A DNA stretch of 46,221 bases from UBA1672 sp050633505 (GCA_050633505.1 JBOEGQ010000014.1:1-46221), one strand, 5' to 3'. Positions 34,080 to 43,556 are shown, numbered from the stretch's first letter. Notes: generated by a model from the sequence alone, not told the origin. A program made the numbers and translations.

Positions 34080-34253
34080 ATGAACAAAGATACAAAAGAA
34101 GAAAAACTAACCCCAGAAGAAGAGAAAGCGCATATACAGGCGCGAAAAGAATCTGCACAGTTACAGGATCAGGTAGAGCAATTCGATGAGGAATATAAAA
34201 AACTATCGAAAAAGCATCCACTTAAAAAATCAAAAAGCAAATATTCAAATTAA
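34080..34253 (+). CDS. Small charged protein, 57 aa
   Basis: ATG at 34080 to TAA at 34253, starting MNKDTKEEKLTPEEEKAHIQ and ending HPLKKSKSKYSN. Over half its residues are charged (acidic N-terminal half, basic C-terminal tail), and it is likely a helix with a disordered end. GGAG from the end of the zeta-like gene serves as binding site and the ATG follows that gene's stop by four bases. It might be an antidote or partner for the zeta-like protein; that is speculation. Confidence 0.6.
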   Translation: MNKDTKEEKLTPEEEKAHIQARKESAQLQDQVEQFDEEYKKLSKKHPLKKSKSKYSN

Positions 34254-34257
34254 AAAG

Positions 34258-35022
34258 CTATTTCCCAACCGCTAATAGCTCTTTATAAGATTCAGAGTTA
34301 TCTAGCTCTTTCAAACTTCTCTTAAGCTGTATCTTCACACTACAGTCTAAATACGGATATGCTACTTCTGGATCAATATTCTTAAGCTTAAGAAATATAC
34401 CAAGCGCATATGAAAATGCAGCCTCAGTAATGTAGCCATTTCTACTCATCTCCCATCCCTAGTATTCAACATTAGTATATTGAGAAAATTGAAATGCATC
34501 ATTAGCCATAAAAACACCAAATCCCAGAAACACTGCGGCAATATCAGTTGCAAATTCCCAGTTTTCCCATCCACCAGGTGGCTCCTCCTCACATCCCGCA
34601 GTCAAGTAATGGGCAAGCTCATGCGAAAATGTGGCAACAAGCTGGTCTGGCCTTTGCTTCGGATTATACGTAATGATAACCTTATCGTTTTCATCTATTG
34701 AAAATGTTCCTAGGGGATTATGCTCCTGCCCTTGGACTAAAACACCTGCGGATAATTGGCGCTCCGGATCATCATCCTGCTCAACCAATTTACAATCCCA
34801 CTCTTGCATAGAAGCATGCTTTTTAACATCCACGAATAGGTTTTCAGGCGTAAAGCCCTTTGTATCAAAACCCGGGAAAAACTCTGAGGTAGGAAGAACA
34901 AGAGAAGTATTCTGATAAAAATCCTTTCCTCCATAATGCTTCAAAAGCCACTTGTAGGTATCAATAAGGAAGAAGAACTCTTCATCTGTTAATAATGATT
35001 TCTTCTTAAATAATCCTAGCAT
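34258..35022 (-). pseudogene. HExxH zinc-peptidase-like protein interrupted by one in-frame TAG
   Basis: The first part (ATG 35022 to TAG 34459-34461, 187 aa) has FSHELAHYLT (HExxH zinc site) and WEFATDIAAVFLGFGVFMAN, whose Glu/Asp would be a third ligand. After the TAG the same frame continues GWEMSRNGYITEAAFSYALG to 34258, which matches the C-terminal pattern I recall for this family (a W-S-x-x-R-x-GYLSE-type segment after the third-ligand helix). So one stop codon, perhaps CAG to TAG, splits a protein of about 254 aa. It is either a recent pseudogene or read through. The peptidase substrate is unknown. Confidence 0.7.
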
Positions 35023-35066
35023 CGCTAGCCTTCTAATCTTCGTATTTTTGAATATAAAAAAAGAAG

Positions 35067-35143
<77 letters not shown>

Positions 35144-35199
35144 ACAAAGAACGCATGTTCTTAAAATCATCGATAAACTGCATAAATAAGCAGGAAAAA

Positions 35200-35508
35200 T
35201 CAAGCCTTTTTAGACTCTTCGTGTGGAACATACTTAAAATTATCACCATAATTTCTTGGTTTAACGCGTCTGGAGTGCTCTTCCATCACAGTAACGTCCC
35301 AACCTTTTTTCTCCGCAAAGGCCAACGCATCTTCTTTTGTGTCGAAATTCAAACGCACCTGCCCCAGTGTATCTTCCGCTGATGTCCAGCCCATCAAGGG
35401 TTCTGCTTCACCACTACCTTTACCTTCGTACTCAAGGATCCAGCTTTTTGTTTTCGCACGCCCTGACTGCATCGCGTTTTTACTGGGCTTAAATATTTTC
35501 ACATCCAT
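35200..35508 (-). CDS. ETC complex I subunit, NDUFS4 type
   Basis: A 102-residue accessory subunit of respiratory NADH dehydrogenase. KIFKPSKNAMQSGRAKTKSW near the start, LMGWTSAEDTLGQVRLNFDT, EDALAFAEKKGWDV and RRVKPRNYGDNF are the family landmarks shared with mitochondrial NDUFS4. It is found mainly in alphaproteobacteria and mitochondria. It stands alone next to tRNA-Arg(TCT), away from nuo genes, as is usual for it. Confidence 0.92.
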   Translation of the reverse strand: MDVKIFKPSKNAMQSGRAKTKSWILEYEGKGSGEAEPLMGWTSAEDTLGQVRLNFDTKEDALAFAEKKGWDVTVMEEHSRRVKPRNYGDNFKYVPHEESKKA

Positions 35509-35583
35509 ACTTTATTCTCTCCAATTACAAAAACCGGACATAAGACCTTATTCGAAACAGAGAGTAAAAGATTCATGCGGTTC

Positions 35584-36228
35584 TTACCAGCGATAAATGC
35601 GGCGTCCAACAAAAGTAACAACAATACCAAGAAGAATATAAGGCAAGAAGTGATCCGCAAACAAATGTCCAATATCATCAGAGACACATGTAATACGTAA
35701 CCCTGTATAACCAAGAGATCCAACAGCAAGAATATTCATAAAAGAGAGCAATATAGGGTGTGTCGTATTCCCCTTTGACGATAAGAATAACAATGCAATT
35801 GCAGGCAAAACACCAAAAATAAAAGCCTCAATATGACAAGGGTGAAAACGCATATGCGGAATAACGTATTCCTCCATCCCCATTCGAATACCATGCCAAA
35901 CCAAAAATGCCGAGAATGCAACAACGGGAATATAAAGCATCCACTTTGCTCCCCTCATATCAGGCACGGTTAGCCACAAAGAGCAAAAAGCTGCACTCAT
36001 CGAAATAAATACCAGCAATGTAAGCTCTGCCATATAGGAGATTTGGATCACTTTATCAAAGAAGTCAGGACGAAAACCCAAAACAAGAATTGCAAATGTA
36101 ATGTATAGAACTGCGCCACAAAACCAAGGCAATACCCGCATCAATGGATGCGGCATTGGCTCAACTGCCGAAAGTTCATTCGAAAGCGTATCAACCAGCG
36201 TATCTATATCGTGTTCTTCTTTACTCAT
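35584..36228 (-). CDS. NrsF/DUF1109-type membrane protein (likely anti-sigma partner)
   Basis: Six hydrophobic helices (for example LLVFISMSAAFCSLWLTVPD, FIFGVLPAIALLFLSS) after a short cytosolic start with a PHPLMRVLPWF segment. NrsF-type proteins bind and restrain the ECF sigma factor encoded next to them. Its start overlaps the end of the ECF gene by eight bases, so the two are translationally coupled, which supports the anti-sigma role. The HPCHIEAF segment has a Cys and two His that could sense metal or oxidants (inference). Confidence 0.82.
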   Translation of the reverse strand: MSKEEHDIDTLVDTLSNELSAVEPMPHPLMRVLPWFCGAVLYITFAILVLGFRPDFFDKVIQISYMAELTLLVFISMSAAFCSLWLTVPDMRGAKWMLYIPVVAFSAFLVWHGIRMGMEEYVIPHMRFHPCHIEAFIFGVLPAIALLFLSSKGNTTHPILLSFMNILAVGSLGYTGLRITCVSDDIGHLFADHFLPYILLGIVVTFVGRRIYRW

Positions 36229-36787
36229 ATTCTTCTAGCATATCTCTTAATTTAAGCCCCGTACGGTGCGCAGAAACCTTAACCGCGGATTCCGTCATGT
36301 CCATTTTTTTAGCAACTTCTTTAATACTGTATCCTTCGACTTTAAGGAGCGTAAAGATCTGACGCTGCTTCTCAGGTAAACGATCTAATGCCGCCTCAAT
36401 ATCCTTTAATTCGCCTGAATGTGCCGAAAAGGTTACATAAGAATTGAAAACTTCTGCATCTTGTACTCCTGCTTCACGTACCTTACGTCCGCGATAATGC
36501 TTTCGCAGGAAGTCTGTTTTACGGAATTGTATAATGGCATTCAACCAAGGTTTAAACGGCCTGTCCGCGGCGTATGTACGTAGGGATTTATGAACTGAGA
36601 TCAAAACATCTTGAACAACTTCATCCACCCAATCCGGATTGGCGAGCTTTCCCGAAATACATATGCGTATAAAAGGCGCGATTTCTGTTAAAAGTCGGTG
36701 ATAAGCTCTCTTATCTCCTTGCTGCGCTTTAATCGCCAAATCCGACCAAGACGCATCTACGTCCTGAGATAATGCAGAAGATGTCAT
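36221..36787 (-). CDS. ECF RNA polymerase sigma factor (SigF-like)
   Basis: Region 2 has DWVDEVVQDVLISVHKSL and FKPWLNAIIQFRKTDFLRK; region 4 has LPEKQRQIFTLLKVEGYSIK and the helix-turn-helix EVAKKMDMTESAVKV. The start is set at ATG 36787 because AGGAG lies 8 bases before it; an upstream GTG (36793) is less well placed. It is paired with the NrsF-type gene downstream, as in SigF-NrsF systems that respond to metal or oxidative stress in alphaproteobacteria. Confidence 0.9.
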   Translation of the reverse strand: MTSSALSQDVDASWSDLAIKAQQGDKRAYHRLLTEIAPFIRICISGKLANPDWVDEVVQDVLISVHKSLRTYAADRPFKPWLNAIIQFRKTDFLRKHYRGRKVREAGVQDAEVFNSYVTFSAHSGELKDIEAALDRLPEKQRQIFTLLKVEGYSIKEVAKKMDMTESAVKVSAHRTGLKLRDMLEEYE

Positions 36788-37043
36788 ATGCACCTCTCCT
36801 GCATCTGTATAGAGCGAATAAAACGAAGAGGCTTTCCTCTACGTTTATCTGTCGCCAACACGGATATGTCATGAAGCCTATAAATCAATACAGCCACTCA
36901 CCTCAAAAACGATCATGAAGAGATCCCCGATACACCAACTGTGGAAATCACCATTACGAGAAATAGCACATAACCAGCCCTATTTCTATCGAACAATTGA
37001 TATCACCCACATTGATATATCTTACTCAAGATGCTTTTAGAAT

Positions 37044-37922
37044 TTACTTTCTAATCACAAAGCGCGTTGTCTTAATTTCTTCCTCATAATGCTGAACCAA
37101 TGCCTTAATAAATTCAGCGCCCAATTGCAAAATCATACACCCATACGTCACCCAGATCATAACAAGTACAACAGAACCCGCAGCACCAAAAACAGATTGT
37201 GGTGATGCGATGCTTAACACCTGGGCAAAGCCCCATTCACCAATCATGAATAAGAATGATGAAAAGAACCCTCCTGCAAGGGCGTAACGCATACGAATAC
37301 GTACATCAGGTAAGATCTTAAATATAATGGTAAAAAGAACAGAAACAGTGATATAGGACAAGCCTAAATCGAGGATTCTTAACGTATCCACCCCTGAAAA
37401 CTGTCCCATAATCCAGTGGTCTACAATTTTTAGCCCAGCAGATACATAGATTGAAAGTAATACCAATACCCCAAACATAATCGCGATACTAAGTGATACC
37501 CCCCTATTTACCAGCCAACGCAAAAGCGTTTTTTCCGGCTTTGGGCGTACATGCCAAATTGCATTAAAAGAATTCTTAAGTTGCACAAAAAAACCGGTTG
37601 CCCCGAATAAAACAACTGCACCACCGAGGATAAGCGTCATTACACCACTATTGTTAATACGCGCATTATCAATGATGCTTTGGATACTAAGCGCGGCTTC
37701 TTTTCCAATAAAGCCACCAACATAAGCCTGTATTTCAGAGCGCACGATGCTCTCATCTAAAAAAAATGTTGCAATCGACACAATAATAATCATTAAGCCC
37801 GGCAACGAAAACACCGCGAAGTAAGCTGCTGCCGCACTATGCGTTATAGGGTCATTTGCAATCCACGACCGCAAGGCCTGTTTAATAATATCAAATAGCG
37901 CAGATATGACCAATCTCCCCAT
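37044..37922 (-). CDS. YihY/BrkB family membrane protein
   Basis: Six hydrophobic helices with the family start NDPITHSAAAAYFAVFSLPG and later VVLFGATGFFVQLKNSFNAI, WHVRPKPEK, LPDVRIRMRYALAGGFFSS and the closing LGAEFIKAL. Function is not settled (once called RNase BN, now thought a transporter or envelope protein). A frame start at 37964 (GTG) falls inside the terminator hairpin at 37941-37969, so ATG 37922 is preferred, giving 292 aa. Confidence 0.88.
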   Translation of the reverse strand: MGRLVISALFDIIKQALRSWIANDPITHSAAAAYFAVFSLPGLMIIIVSIATFFLDESIVRSEIQAYVGGFIGKEAALSIQSIIDNARINNSGVMTLILGGAVVLFGATGFFVQLKNSFNAIWHVRPKPEKTLLRWLVNRGVSLSIAIMFGVLVLLSIYVSAGLKIVDHWIMGQFSGVDTLRILDLGLSYITVSVLFTIIFKILPDVRIRMRYALAGGFFSSFLFMIGEWGFAQVLSIASPQSVFGAAGSVVLVMIWVTYGCMILQLGAEFIKALVQHYEEEIKTTRFVIRK

Positions 37923-37936
37923 AGAGGCAAAACAGC

Positions 37937-37969
37937 AAAAGAGCCGTGAATGTAATTTCAACACGGCTC
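37937..37969 (-). terminator. Terminator after the chemoreceptor gene
   Basis: On the minus strand GAGCCGTG (complement 37962-37969) pairs perfectly with CACGGCTC (complement 37941-37948) around a 13-base loop, followed by TTTT. It lies 65 bases after the chemoreceptor stop. Confidence 0.75.
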
Positions 37970-38034
37970 CAGTATAATATGAAAGGCAAAGTAAGCAAAT
38001 AATGCCACAAACACATGCCCTACGTTAACATGTA

Positions 38035-39582
38035 TTACATCTCTTTTACATTCGTGAGGAAGCGATCAACCCGATCTTGAAGTTCTTCCGAACGCGTGGA
38101 CAGGTCCTTCGCAACCTCTAACATCGCGGCAGAAGATTGCCCCGTCTCATTGGCAGAGGCCTGAACCCCGATAATATTTGAAGAAACCTCCTGCGTCGCA
38201 GAAGATTGTTGTTCAACCGCACCGGAAATCGCCGTACTAATCTCATTTACATTGGCAATGACATCCGTGATCTTTCTAATTGCATCTGCTGTGCTGCTAC
38301 TAACCTCTTGTATACCGCCAATTTGTGATGAAATTTCTTCAGTTGCCTTCGCCGTCTCAGCCGCCAATGATTTGACCTCAGACGCAACAACTGCAAACCC
38401 CTTGCCTGCTTCACCCGCACGCGCAGCCTCAATCGTCGCATTCAACGCCAAAAGGTTGGTTTGATCCGCAATATCCGAAATCAGCGATGTCACCTCACCA
38501 ATCTTGGCAGCCGCATTAACAAGAGAAGCCACAAGCTCTTCTGAACGACGTGCCTCTTCCACAGCCGAAGCAACCGTTGTAACAGAATTTGTCACCTGAT
38601 TAGATATCTCATTCACCGAGGCCGATAGTTCCTCCGTGGCTGCCGCAACAACCCCAGACTGACTACTTGTTTTATCAGCCGCCGCCGCCAGACTCTGAGC
38701 CGTATTTTGCATCTCAATTGCCGACGATGAAACAACCTGCACAAGAGACTGCACATTTGCCTCAAAATCACCTGCAAGACGCAAATTTTCTTCCTTACGA
38801 GGCGTTAAATCGGTAGCAAATTTTGTAACCTTAAACGGCTTACCATTCATATCAAGGATTGGGTTATACGATGCCTCAATCCAGATTTCTTTGCCCCCCT
38901 TACCTATACGTTTATATTGACCGGCTTGGAACTCACCTTTGCGCAATCTTGCCCAAAAATCTTTATATTCTGCCGTATCCGCAACGCCTGTATCGGCAAA
39001 CATACTATGGTGCTGACCTTGAATTTCATCAAGACTATAGCCCATAACACTTAAGAAATTTTCGTTGGCCTCAAGAATCGTACCATCCAATTCAAAATGG
39101 ATAACTGCCTGAGATCTGTTAATGGCAGAAACCAAACCTTTAAGCTCAGCCACCTCTAAACTTTTATCCGTAATATCCGTCGCGTATTTAACAACCTTAT
39201 AAACCTTACCGCTTTTGTCTAAAATCGGGTTATACGATGCCTCAATCCAGATTTCTCTACCACCTTTACCAAGGCGCTTATATTGCGCAGCCTGAAACTC
39301 TCCCCGTGCCAAGCTAGTCCAAAAATCCTTATATTCTTGGCTTGCCGCAAAATCAGGCTCGGCAAACATACTATGGTGCTGCCCCTTAATCTCATCAAGT
39401 TCATATCCCATGGCATCTAGGAAGTTTTCGTTGGCCTCAAGAATCGTGCCGTCCGGTTCAAATTCAATAACTGCTTGCGAATTACTTAAGGCAGATAAAA
39501 CATCTGACATTTCACCAGAACTTTTTCGTCCTCTTGAAGAACCAAAACTTAATATACTCGACTTTGCATTATTCCCTGCCAC
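38035..39582 (-). CDS. Soluble methyl-accepting chemotaxis protein with two near-identical PAS domains
   Basis: Two PAS-PAC units in tandem (each with ANENFL..MGY, GQHHSMFA, EYKDFW, GKGG.EIWIEASYNPIL) are followed by a signalling domain whose tip reads IADQTNLLALNATIEAARAGEAGKGF (core: NLLALNATIEAARAGE). No membrane helix is present, so it senses a cytosolic ligand, perhaps flavin- or haem-bound. GTG 39582 is chosen as start because AGGAG lies seven bases upstream; an ATG at 39645 lacks a binding site. No che genes are adjacent. The product is about 515 aa. Confidence 0.9.
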   Translation of the reverse strand: MAGNNAKSSILSFGSSRGRKSSGEMSDVLSALSNSQAVIEFEPDGTILEANENFLDAMGYELDEIKGQHHSMFAEPDFAASQEYKDFWTSLARGEFQAAQYKRLGKGGREIWIEASYNPILDKSGKVYKVVKYATDITDKSLEVAELKGLVSAINRSQAVIHFELDGTILEANENFLSVMGYSLDEIQGQHHSMFADTGVADTAEYKDFWARLRKGEFQAGQYKRIGKGGKEIWIEASYNPILDMNGKPFKVTKFATDLTPRKEENLRLAGDFEANVQSLVQVVSSSAIEMQNTAQSLAAAADKTSSQSGVVAAATEELSASVNEISNQVTNSVTTVASAVEEARRSEELVASLVNAAAKIGEVTSLISDIADQTNLLALNATIEAARAGEAGKGFAVVASEVKSLAAETAKATEEISSQIGGIQEVSSSTADAIRKITDVIANVNEISTAISGAVEQQSSATQEVSSNIIGVQASANETGQSSAAMLEVAKDLSTRSEELQDRVDRFLTNVKEM

Positions 39583-39953
39583 GGTATTTCTCCTAAAAAT
39601 AAAAGAACGAACGCACTCAACATCAGGAAACATAAAGGCTTGCACATAGCCCTAGCTTACGCCACTTGATATCAGCAATATCGCTCGAAACTCATTTAAC
39701 TAATTGACTAAGTGAACACTCAAGAAACCGATGCACAACACCGTCTCCTACCCTCTACGTAGAAATTATGATTGAAATTTGCAAGAACATCAATCAACAG
39801 CACCAAACACATCTTATTAAAATATAACAAATATTTACGGGCCTGTCTTCCTATAAAAGAGAATAGATGGCCATGAAATTACAACAATTGACTGTTGCAA
39901 AGTAAAAGACCGAGAAGATATGGTTCTCAAGATTATTAAAGGCACATAAGCGT
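39583..39953. other. Intergenic stretch between chemoreceptor and small membrane protein
   Basis: About 370 AT-rich bases holding the chemoreceptor leader (AGGAG just before 39582) and the upstream region of the divergent gene at 39954. A TTGACT hexamer on the plus strand near 39889 is a possible -35 box without a matching -10. No other gene or RNA was seen. Confidence 0.4.
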
Positions 39954-40217
39954 ATGACAGTTATCCGTATCATATTACTATTACTAGGTTGGGCTATCAT
40001 TGCCTTGTTTGTATACACGTTAGGCTGGGCAATCTGGGCATGCCCACCCACTCATTGCTACGGATCTCAGGGAGACGCTTATTTTCCTGCCTTTATGGTT
40101 TTTATGCTAGGCTGCCCCGTTGCTGCGCTAATGTTTATCTTAGGCTTCGCTATTAAAAAGGCAGCACAAATTGATGATTCTACTAATAACGGCGCTCACG
40201 ACTCATCTGGAAATTAA
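39954..40217 (+). CDS. Small membrane protein, 87 aa
   Basis: Two hydrophobic helices (IILLLLGWAIIALFVYTLGW and FMVFMLGCPVAALMFILGF) joined by a Cys-containing loop (WACPPTHCYGSQGD), with a short polar tail. No family recognised. It is isolated, divergent from the chemoreceptor, and followed by tRNA-Val on the other strand. Confidence 0.5.
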   Translation: MTVIRIILLLLGWAIIALFVYTLGWAIWACPPTHCYGSQGDAYFPAFMVFMLGCPVAALMFILGFAIKKAAQIDDSTNNGAHDSSGN

Positions 40218-40403
40218 CTACCCCTTCAATACCAATCTTGAGCAAGCAAGAATCTGTAAAGCTAAAGCGTAAATAGCCACAAAGATAATACTGAAATATT
40301 GTAGAGAATAACAACAAGGATACTCTGCATAGAATCGCGGAACACGCCAACAGTTAAAATAAGTTAGCCACTCTTGATATATGATAATAATTTTTGAAAG
40401 GAA

Positions 40404-40479
40404 TGGTGGGTGATGACGGGATCGAACCGCCGACCTCCTCGGTGTAAACGAGATGCTCTCCCAGCTGAGCTAATCACCC
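40404..40479 (-). tRNA. tRNA-Val (anticodon TAC)
   Basis: Minus strand, 76 nt with encoded CCA. Acceptor arms GGGTGAT and ATCACCC pair fully, D arm TAGCTCAGCTGGGAGAG, anticodon loop TTTACAC with TAC at 34-36, T arm GGTTCGATCC. A tRNA-Val beside hupB is common in alphaproteobacteria. Confidence 0.96.
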
Positions 40480-40550
40480 TTTCCAAAGATCGATGCACAT
40501 ATCTAATGGCTTATCAGACAAAATGCAAGCGCTGTTTTCATGTTTTTAAT

Positions 40551-40591
40551 AAAAAAATTGGCCGCATAAAATAAAAGCAATGCGACCAATT
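40551..40591 (-). terminator. Terminator after hupB
   Basis: Two 12-base arms (40580-40591 and 40556-40567) pair with one mismatch around a 12-base loop, and the minus strand continues into a run of seven T's. It lies about 30 bases after the hupB stop. Confidence 0.85.
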
Positions 40592-40619
40592 CAAATTCTA
40601 TTAAATAAAGCGATGTGAC

Positions 40620-40895
40620 TTACTTGTTCACAGCTTCTTTAAGCTCTTTACCCGCCTTAAACTTAGGTTGCTTAGATGCAGGAATTTGGATTGGCTCACC
40701 AGTACGTGGGTTACGGCCAGTTGTCGCAGCGCGGTCAGATACAGAGAATGTACCGAAACCAACAAGACGAACATCATCACCCGCCTTCAGGCTACCTTTG
40801 ATAGCGTCAATAACAGCATCTACAGCAGATGCAGCTTTTTGTTTAGAAATGTCAGCTGTGTCAGCTACTTTTGATACAAGTTCAGTCTTATTCAT
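40620..40895 (-). CDS. hupB: DNA-binding protein HU
   Basis: A 91-residue histone-like protein: MNKTELVSKVADTADISKQK at the start and the DNA-binding arm FGTFSVSDRAATTGRNPRTG ending in AGKELKEAVNK. It bends and compacts DNA as a dimer. It follows lon, as in most proteobacteria, with its own leader between them. Confidence 0.96.
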   Translation of the reverse strand: MNKTELVSKVADTADISKQKAASAVDAVIDAIKGSLKAGDDVRLVGFGTFSVSDRAATTGRNPRTGEPIQIPASKQPKFKAGKELKEAVNK

Positions 40896-41045
40896 GGGAA
40901 TACCCTCTTACATTAAAAGTTAAAAGCAGACCAGACTAAAACCCTCTTCAGTCCGGCCAAGAAAATGAAAGCCTCCTAACCCAAAGCCAGTGCGACTTTC
41001 CAATCATTTTCCGTGATTCTTTTGTACGCTTTTTTTTCAAAAGAC

Positions 41046-43457
41046 TCAATGGTGAATCACGCTTTCTCCCTTATTTTCTGCAGTTTCTGAAGAAATTCCG
41101 TCTAATTCTTCACTTTTTATAGATTCCAATGGTGTTGGCATGTCCAAAAGAGCATGCGACAAGACCTCATCGATCGTACGCACAGGCACAACCTCAATCT
41201 CCTTCAAAAGCTTTTTAGGTAAATCAGCCAAATCTTTTTCGTTTTCCTGAGGGATTAAGGCCTTGGTAATACCACCACGCAAAGCAGCCAAAAGCTTTTC
41301 TTTCAATCCACCAATCGCCGTTACATTACCACGTAGGTTCACCTCACCTGTCATGGCAATATCGCGATGAATTTCAATTCCCGTTAATGATGAAACGATC
41401 GCAGTTACCATTGCTGCACCGGCAGAAGGTCCATCTTTTGGCGTTGCGCCTTCGGGCACGTGGACATGAATTTGCCTTTTCTGCAATGCATCATAATCAA
41501 TACCATATTGCGCAGCACGCGATTTAATCAGCATCTCCGCAACAGTAATAGATTCCTTCATAACATCTTTAAGGTTACCAGTTGTCGACACCTTGCCATC
41601 TTTACCCGGCATAGAAACAGCCTCAATAGAAAGAAGGTCACCGCCACTTTCTGTATATGCAAGGCCATTCACAACCCCGATACGATGGAATTCTTCAATA
41701 GCACCAAAACGGAATTTCTTAACACCTGCATATTTTTCAAGACCACGCGGCGTAACAGAAATTTTTTCACGCCCCTTCATAAGGATTTCTTTAATCGCTT
41801 TACGACATAGATTTGCAAGCTCACGTTCAAGATTACGAACACCTGCCTCACGCGTGTAATAGCGAATAAGATCACGAATTGCCGCATCACTGATTGAAAA
41901 TTCTTTGTTTTTCAAACCGGCCGCTTTCATCTGCTTTTTCAACAAATGACGTTTAACAATTTGCAGCTTTTCATCTTCCGTGTAACCTGAAATACGAATG
42001 ATTTCCATACGATCCAATAATGGACGCGGCATCGCGGCGATATTGTTAGCCGTACAAATAAACATGACATCGGATAAGTCATAATCCAACTCAAGATAAT
42101 GATCTTGGAACGTTGCGTTTTGCTCAGGATCTAAAACCTCTAACAAAGCCGAACTTGGATCACCGCGATAATCTGATCCCAACTTATCGATTTCATCAAA
42201 AAGGAATAAAGGGTTGCTGGTTTTTGCCTTTTTCATCCCTTGAATAACTTTACCTGGCATCGCGCCAATATATGTACGGCGATGACCGCGTATTTCACTC
42301 TCATCACGTACACCGCCTAAAGACATGCGCACAAAATTACGGTTTGTTGCCCTTGCGATGGATTTACCCAAAGATGTCTTACCAACCCCTGGTGGCCCGG
42401 ATAAACATAAAATCGGTCCTTTTACCTTACGCGTACGTTGTTGCACCGCGAGGTACTCCAAAATACGTTCTTTAACTTTTTCAAGACCATAATGATCCTG
42501 ATCCAAGACAGTCTTTGCCTTTTTTATATCCTTGTAAACACGGCTACGCTTTCCCCATGGAACATTCAAGATCCAGTCCAGATAATTACGAACGACCGTT
42601 GCTTCGGCCGACATCGGGCTCATTTGACGGAGTTTACGAATTTCCGCTTTTGCACGTTCACGCGCCTCCTTCGTCAGCTTTAATTCTTCGAGTTTATTTT
42701 CAATGTCTGTTATTTCATCGAACCCCTCTTCACCATCGCCAAGCTCTTTTTGAATGGCTTTCATTTGCTCATTCAAATAGTATTCGCGTTGGGTCTTCTC
42801 CATTTGACGCTTTACGCGGCTGCGCACACGCTTTTCAACTTGAAGAACGCCTATCTCACCTTCCATAAAGTTAAATATCTTTTCAAGGCGCTCTGTCGCC
42901 GTTGCCAGTTCCAGTATTTCTTGTTTTTGATCAATTTTAAGAGCCAAATGAGATGCAACCGTATCCGCCATTTTACTCGGCTCGGAAATCTGATTAATTG
43001 AAACGATCACTTCCGGTGGTATTTTCTTATTGAGCTTCACATACTGCTCAAACTGCGTCATCACCGTACGGGCAAGCGCCTCTAACTCTTCATCAACGAC
43101 GGAAGTATCCGCAATCTCTTGAATATCGGCCTCCATATAGGCCTTTTCTTCTGATATTGATGTGATGCGCACGCGCTCCCCACCCTCAACAAGAACCTTG
43201 ACTGTACCGTCAGGCAACTTCAACAACTGTAGTATCGTGCCAATTGTTCCAACTGAATAAAGGTCTTTTGCCCCTGGATCATCTTCTGATGGTGTTTTCT
43301 GCGTCACCAAAACAATTTTTTTATTGTCATGCATCACGTGTTCCAGAGCCTGCACTGACTTTTCACGCCCAACAAAGAGTGGAACAATCATATGGGGGAA
43401 CACAACGATATCACGCAGAGGAAGAACAGCATAATTGCCGTTTTTTTCATCGATCAT
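41046..43457 (-). CDS. lon: ATP-dependent protease Lon
   Basis: An 803-residue LonA protease with an N-terminal substrate domain (VLPLRDIVVFPHMIVPLFVG), AAA+ module (Walker A GPPGVGKT; Walker B LFLFDEIDK) and a C-terminal Ser-Lys protease domain (catalytic Ser in PKDGPSAG). It degrades damaged and regulatory proteins in the cytosol. It lies between clpP and hupB; the usual clpX is not between clpP and lon, and a terminator separates clpP from lon. Confidence 0.98.
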   Translation of the reverse strand: MIDEKNGNYAVLPLRDIVVFPHMIVPLFVGREKSVQALEHVMHDNKKIVLVTQKTPSEDDPGAKDLYSVGTIGTILQLLKLPDGTVKVLVEGGERVRITSISEEKAYMEADIQEIADTSVVDEELEALARTVMTQFEQYVKLNKKIPPEVIVSINQISEPSKMADTVASHLALKIDQKQEILELATATERLEKIFNFMEGEIGVLQVEKRVRSRVKRQMEKTQREYYLNEQMKAIQKELGDGEEGFDEITDIENKLEELKLTKEARERAKAEIRKLRQMSPMSAEATVVRNYLDWILNVPWGKRSRVYKDIKKAKTVLDQDHYGLEKVKERILEYLAVQQRTRKVKGPILCLSGPPGVGKTSLGKSIARATNRNFVRMSLGGVRDESEIRGHRRTYIGAMPGKVIQGMKKAKTSNPLFLFDEIDKLGSDYRGDPSSALLEVLDPEQNATFQDHYLELDYDLSDVMFICTANNIAAMPRPLLDRMEIIRISGYTEDEKLQIVKRHLLKKQMKAAGLKNKEFSISDAAIRDLIRYYTREAGVRNLERELANLCRKAIKEILMKGREKISVTPRGLEKYAGVKKFRFGAIEEFHRIGVVNGLAYTESGGDLLSIEAVSMPGKDGKVSTTGNLKDVMKESITVAEMLIKSRAAQYGIDYDALQKRQIHVHVPEGATPKDGPSAGAAMVTAIVSSLTGIEIHRDIAMTGEVNLRGNVTAIGGLKEKLLAALRGGITKALIPQENEKDLADLPKKLLKEIEVVPVRTIDEVLSHALLDMPTPLESIKSEELDGISSETAENKGESVIHH

Positions 43458-43556
43458 GGAAATAAAAATCCTTAATTTTTCTTATTAGTAGATATTATGC
43501 GCTTATTTTCTGCTTTTTCAAAGCCATTTTGCGCATTTTTATTCTCAACAAAACAA

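Noticed and set aside
36827..36840. Small AGAGG/CCTCT hairpin in the ECF sigma leader
   Set aside because: Only five base pairs; too weak to assign a regulatory role.
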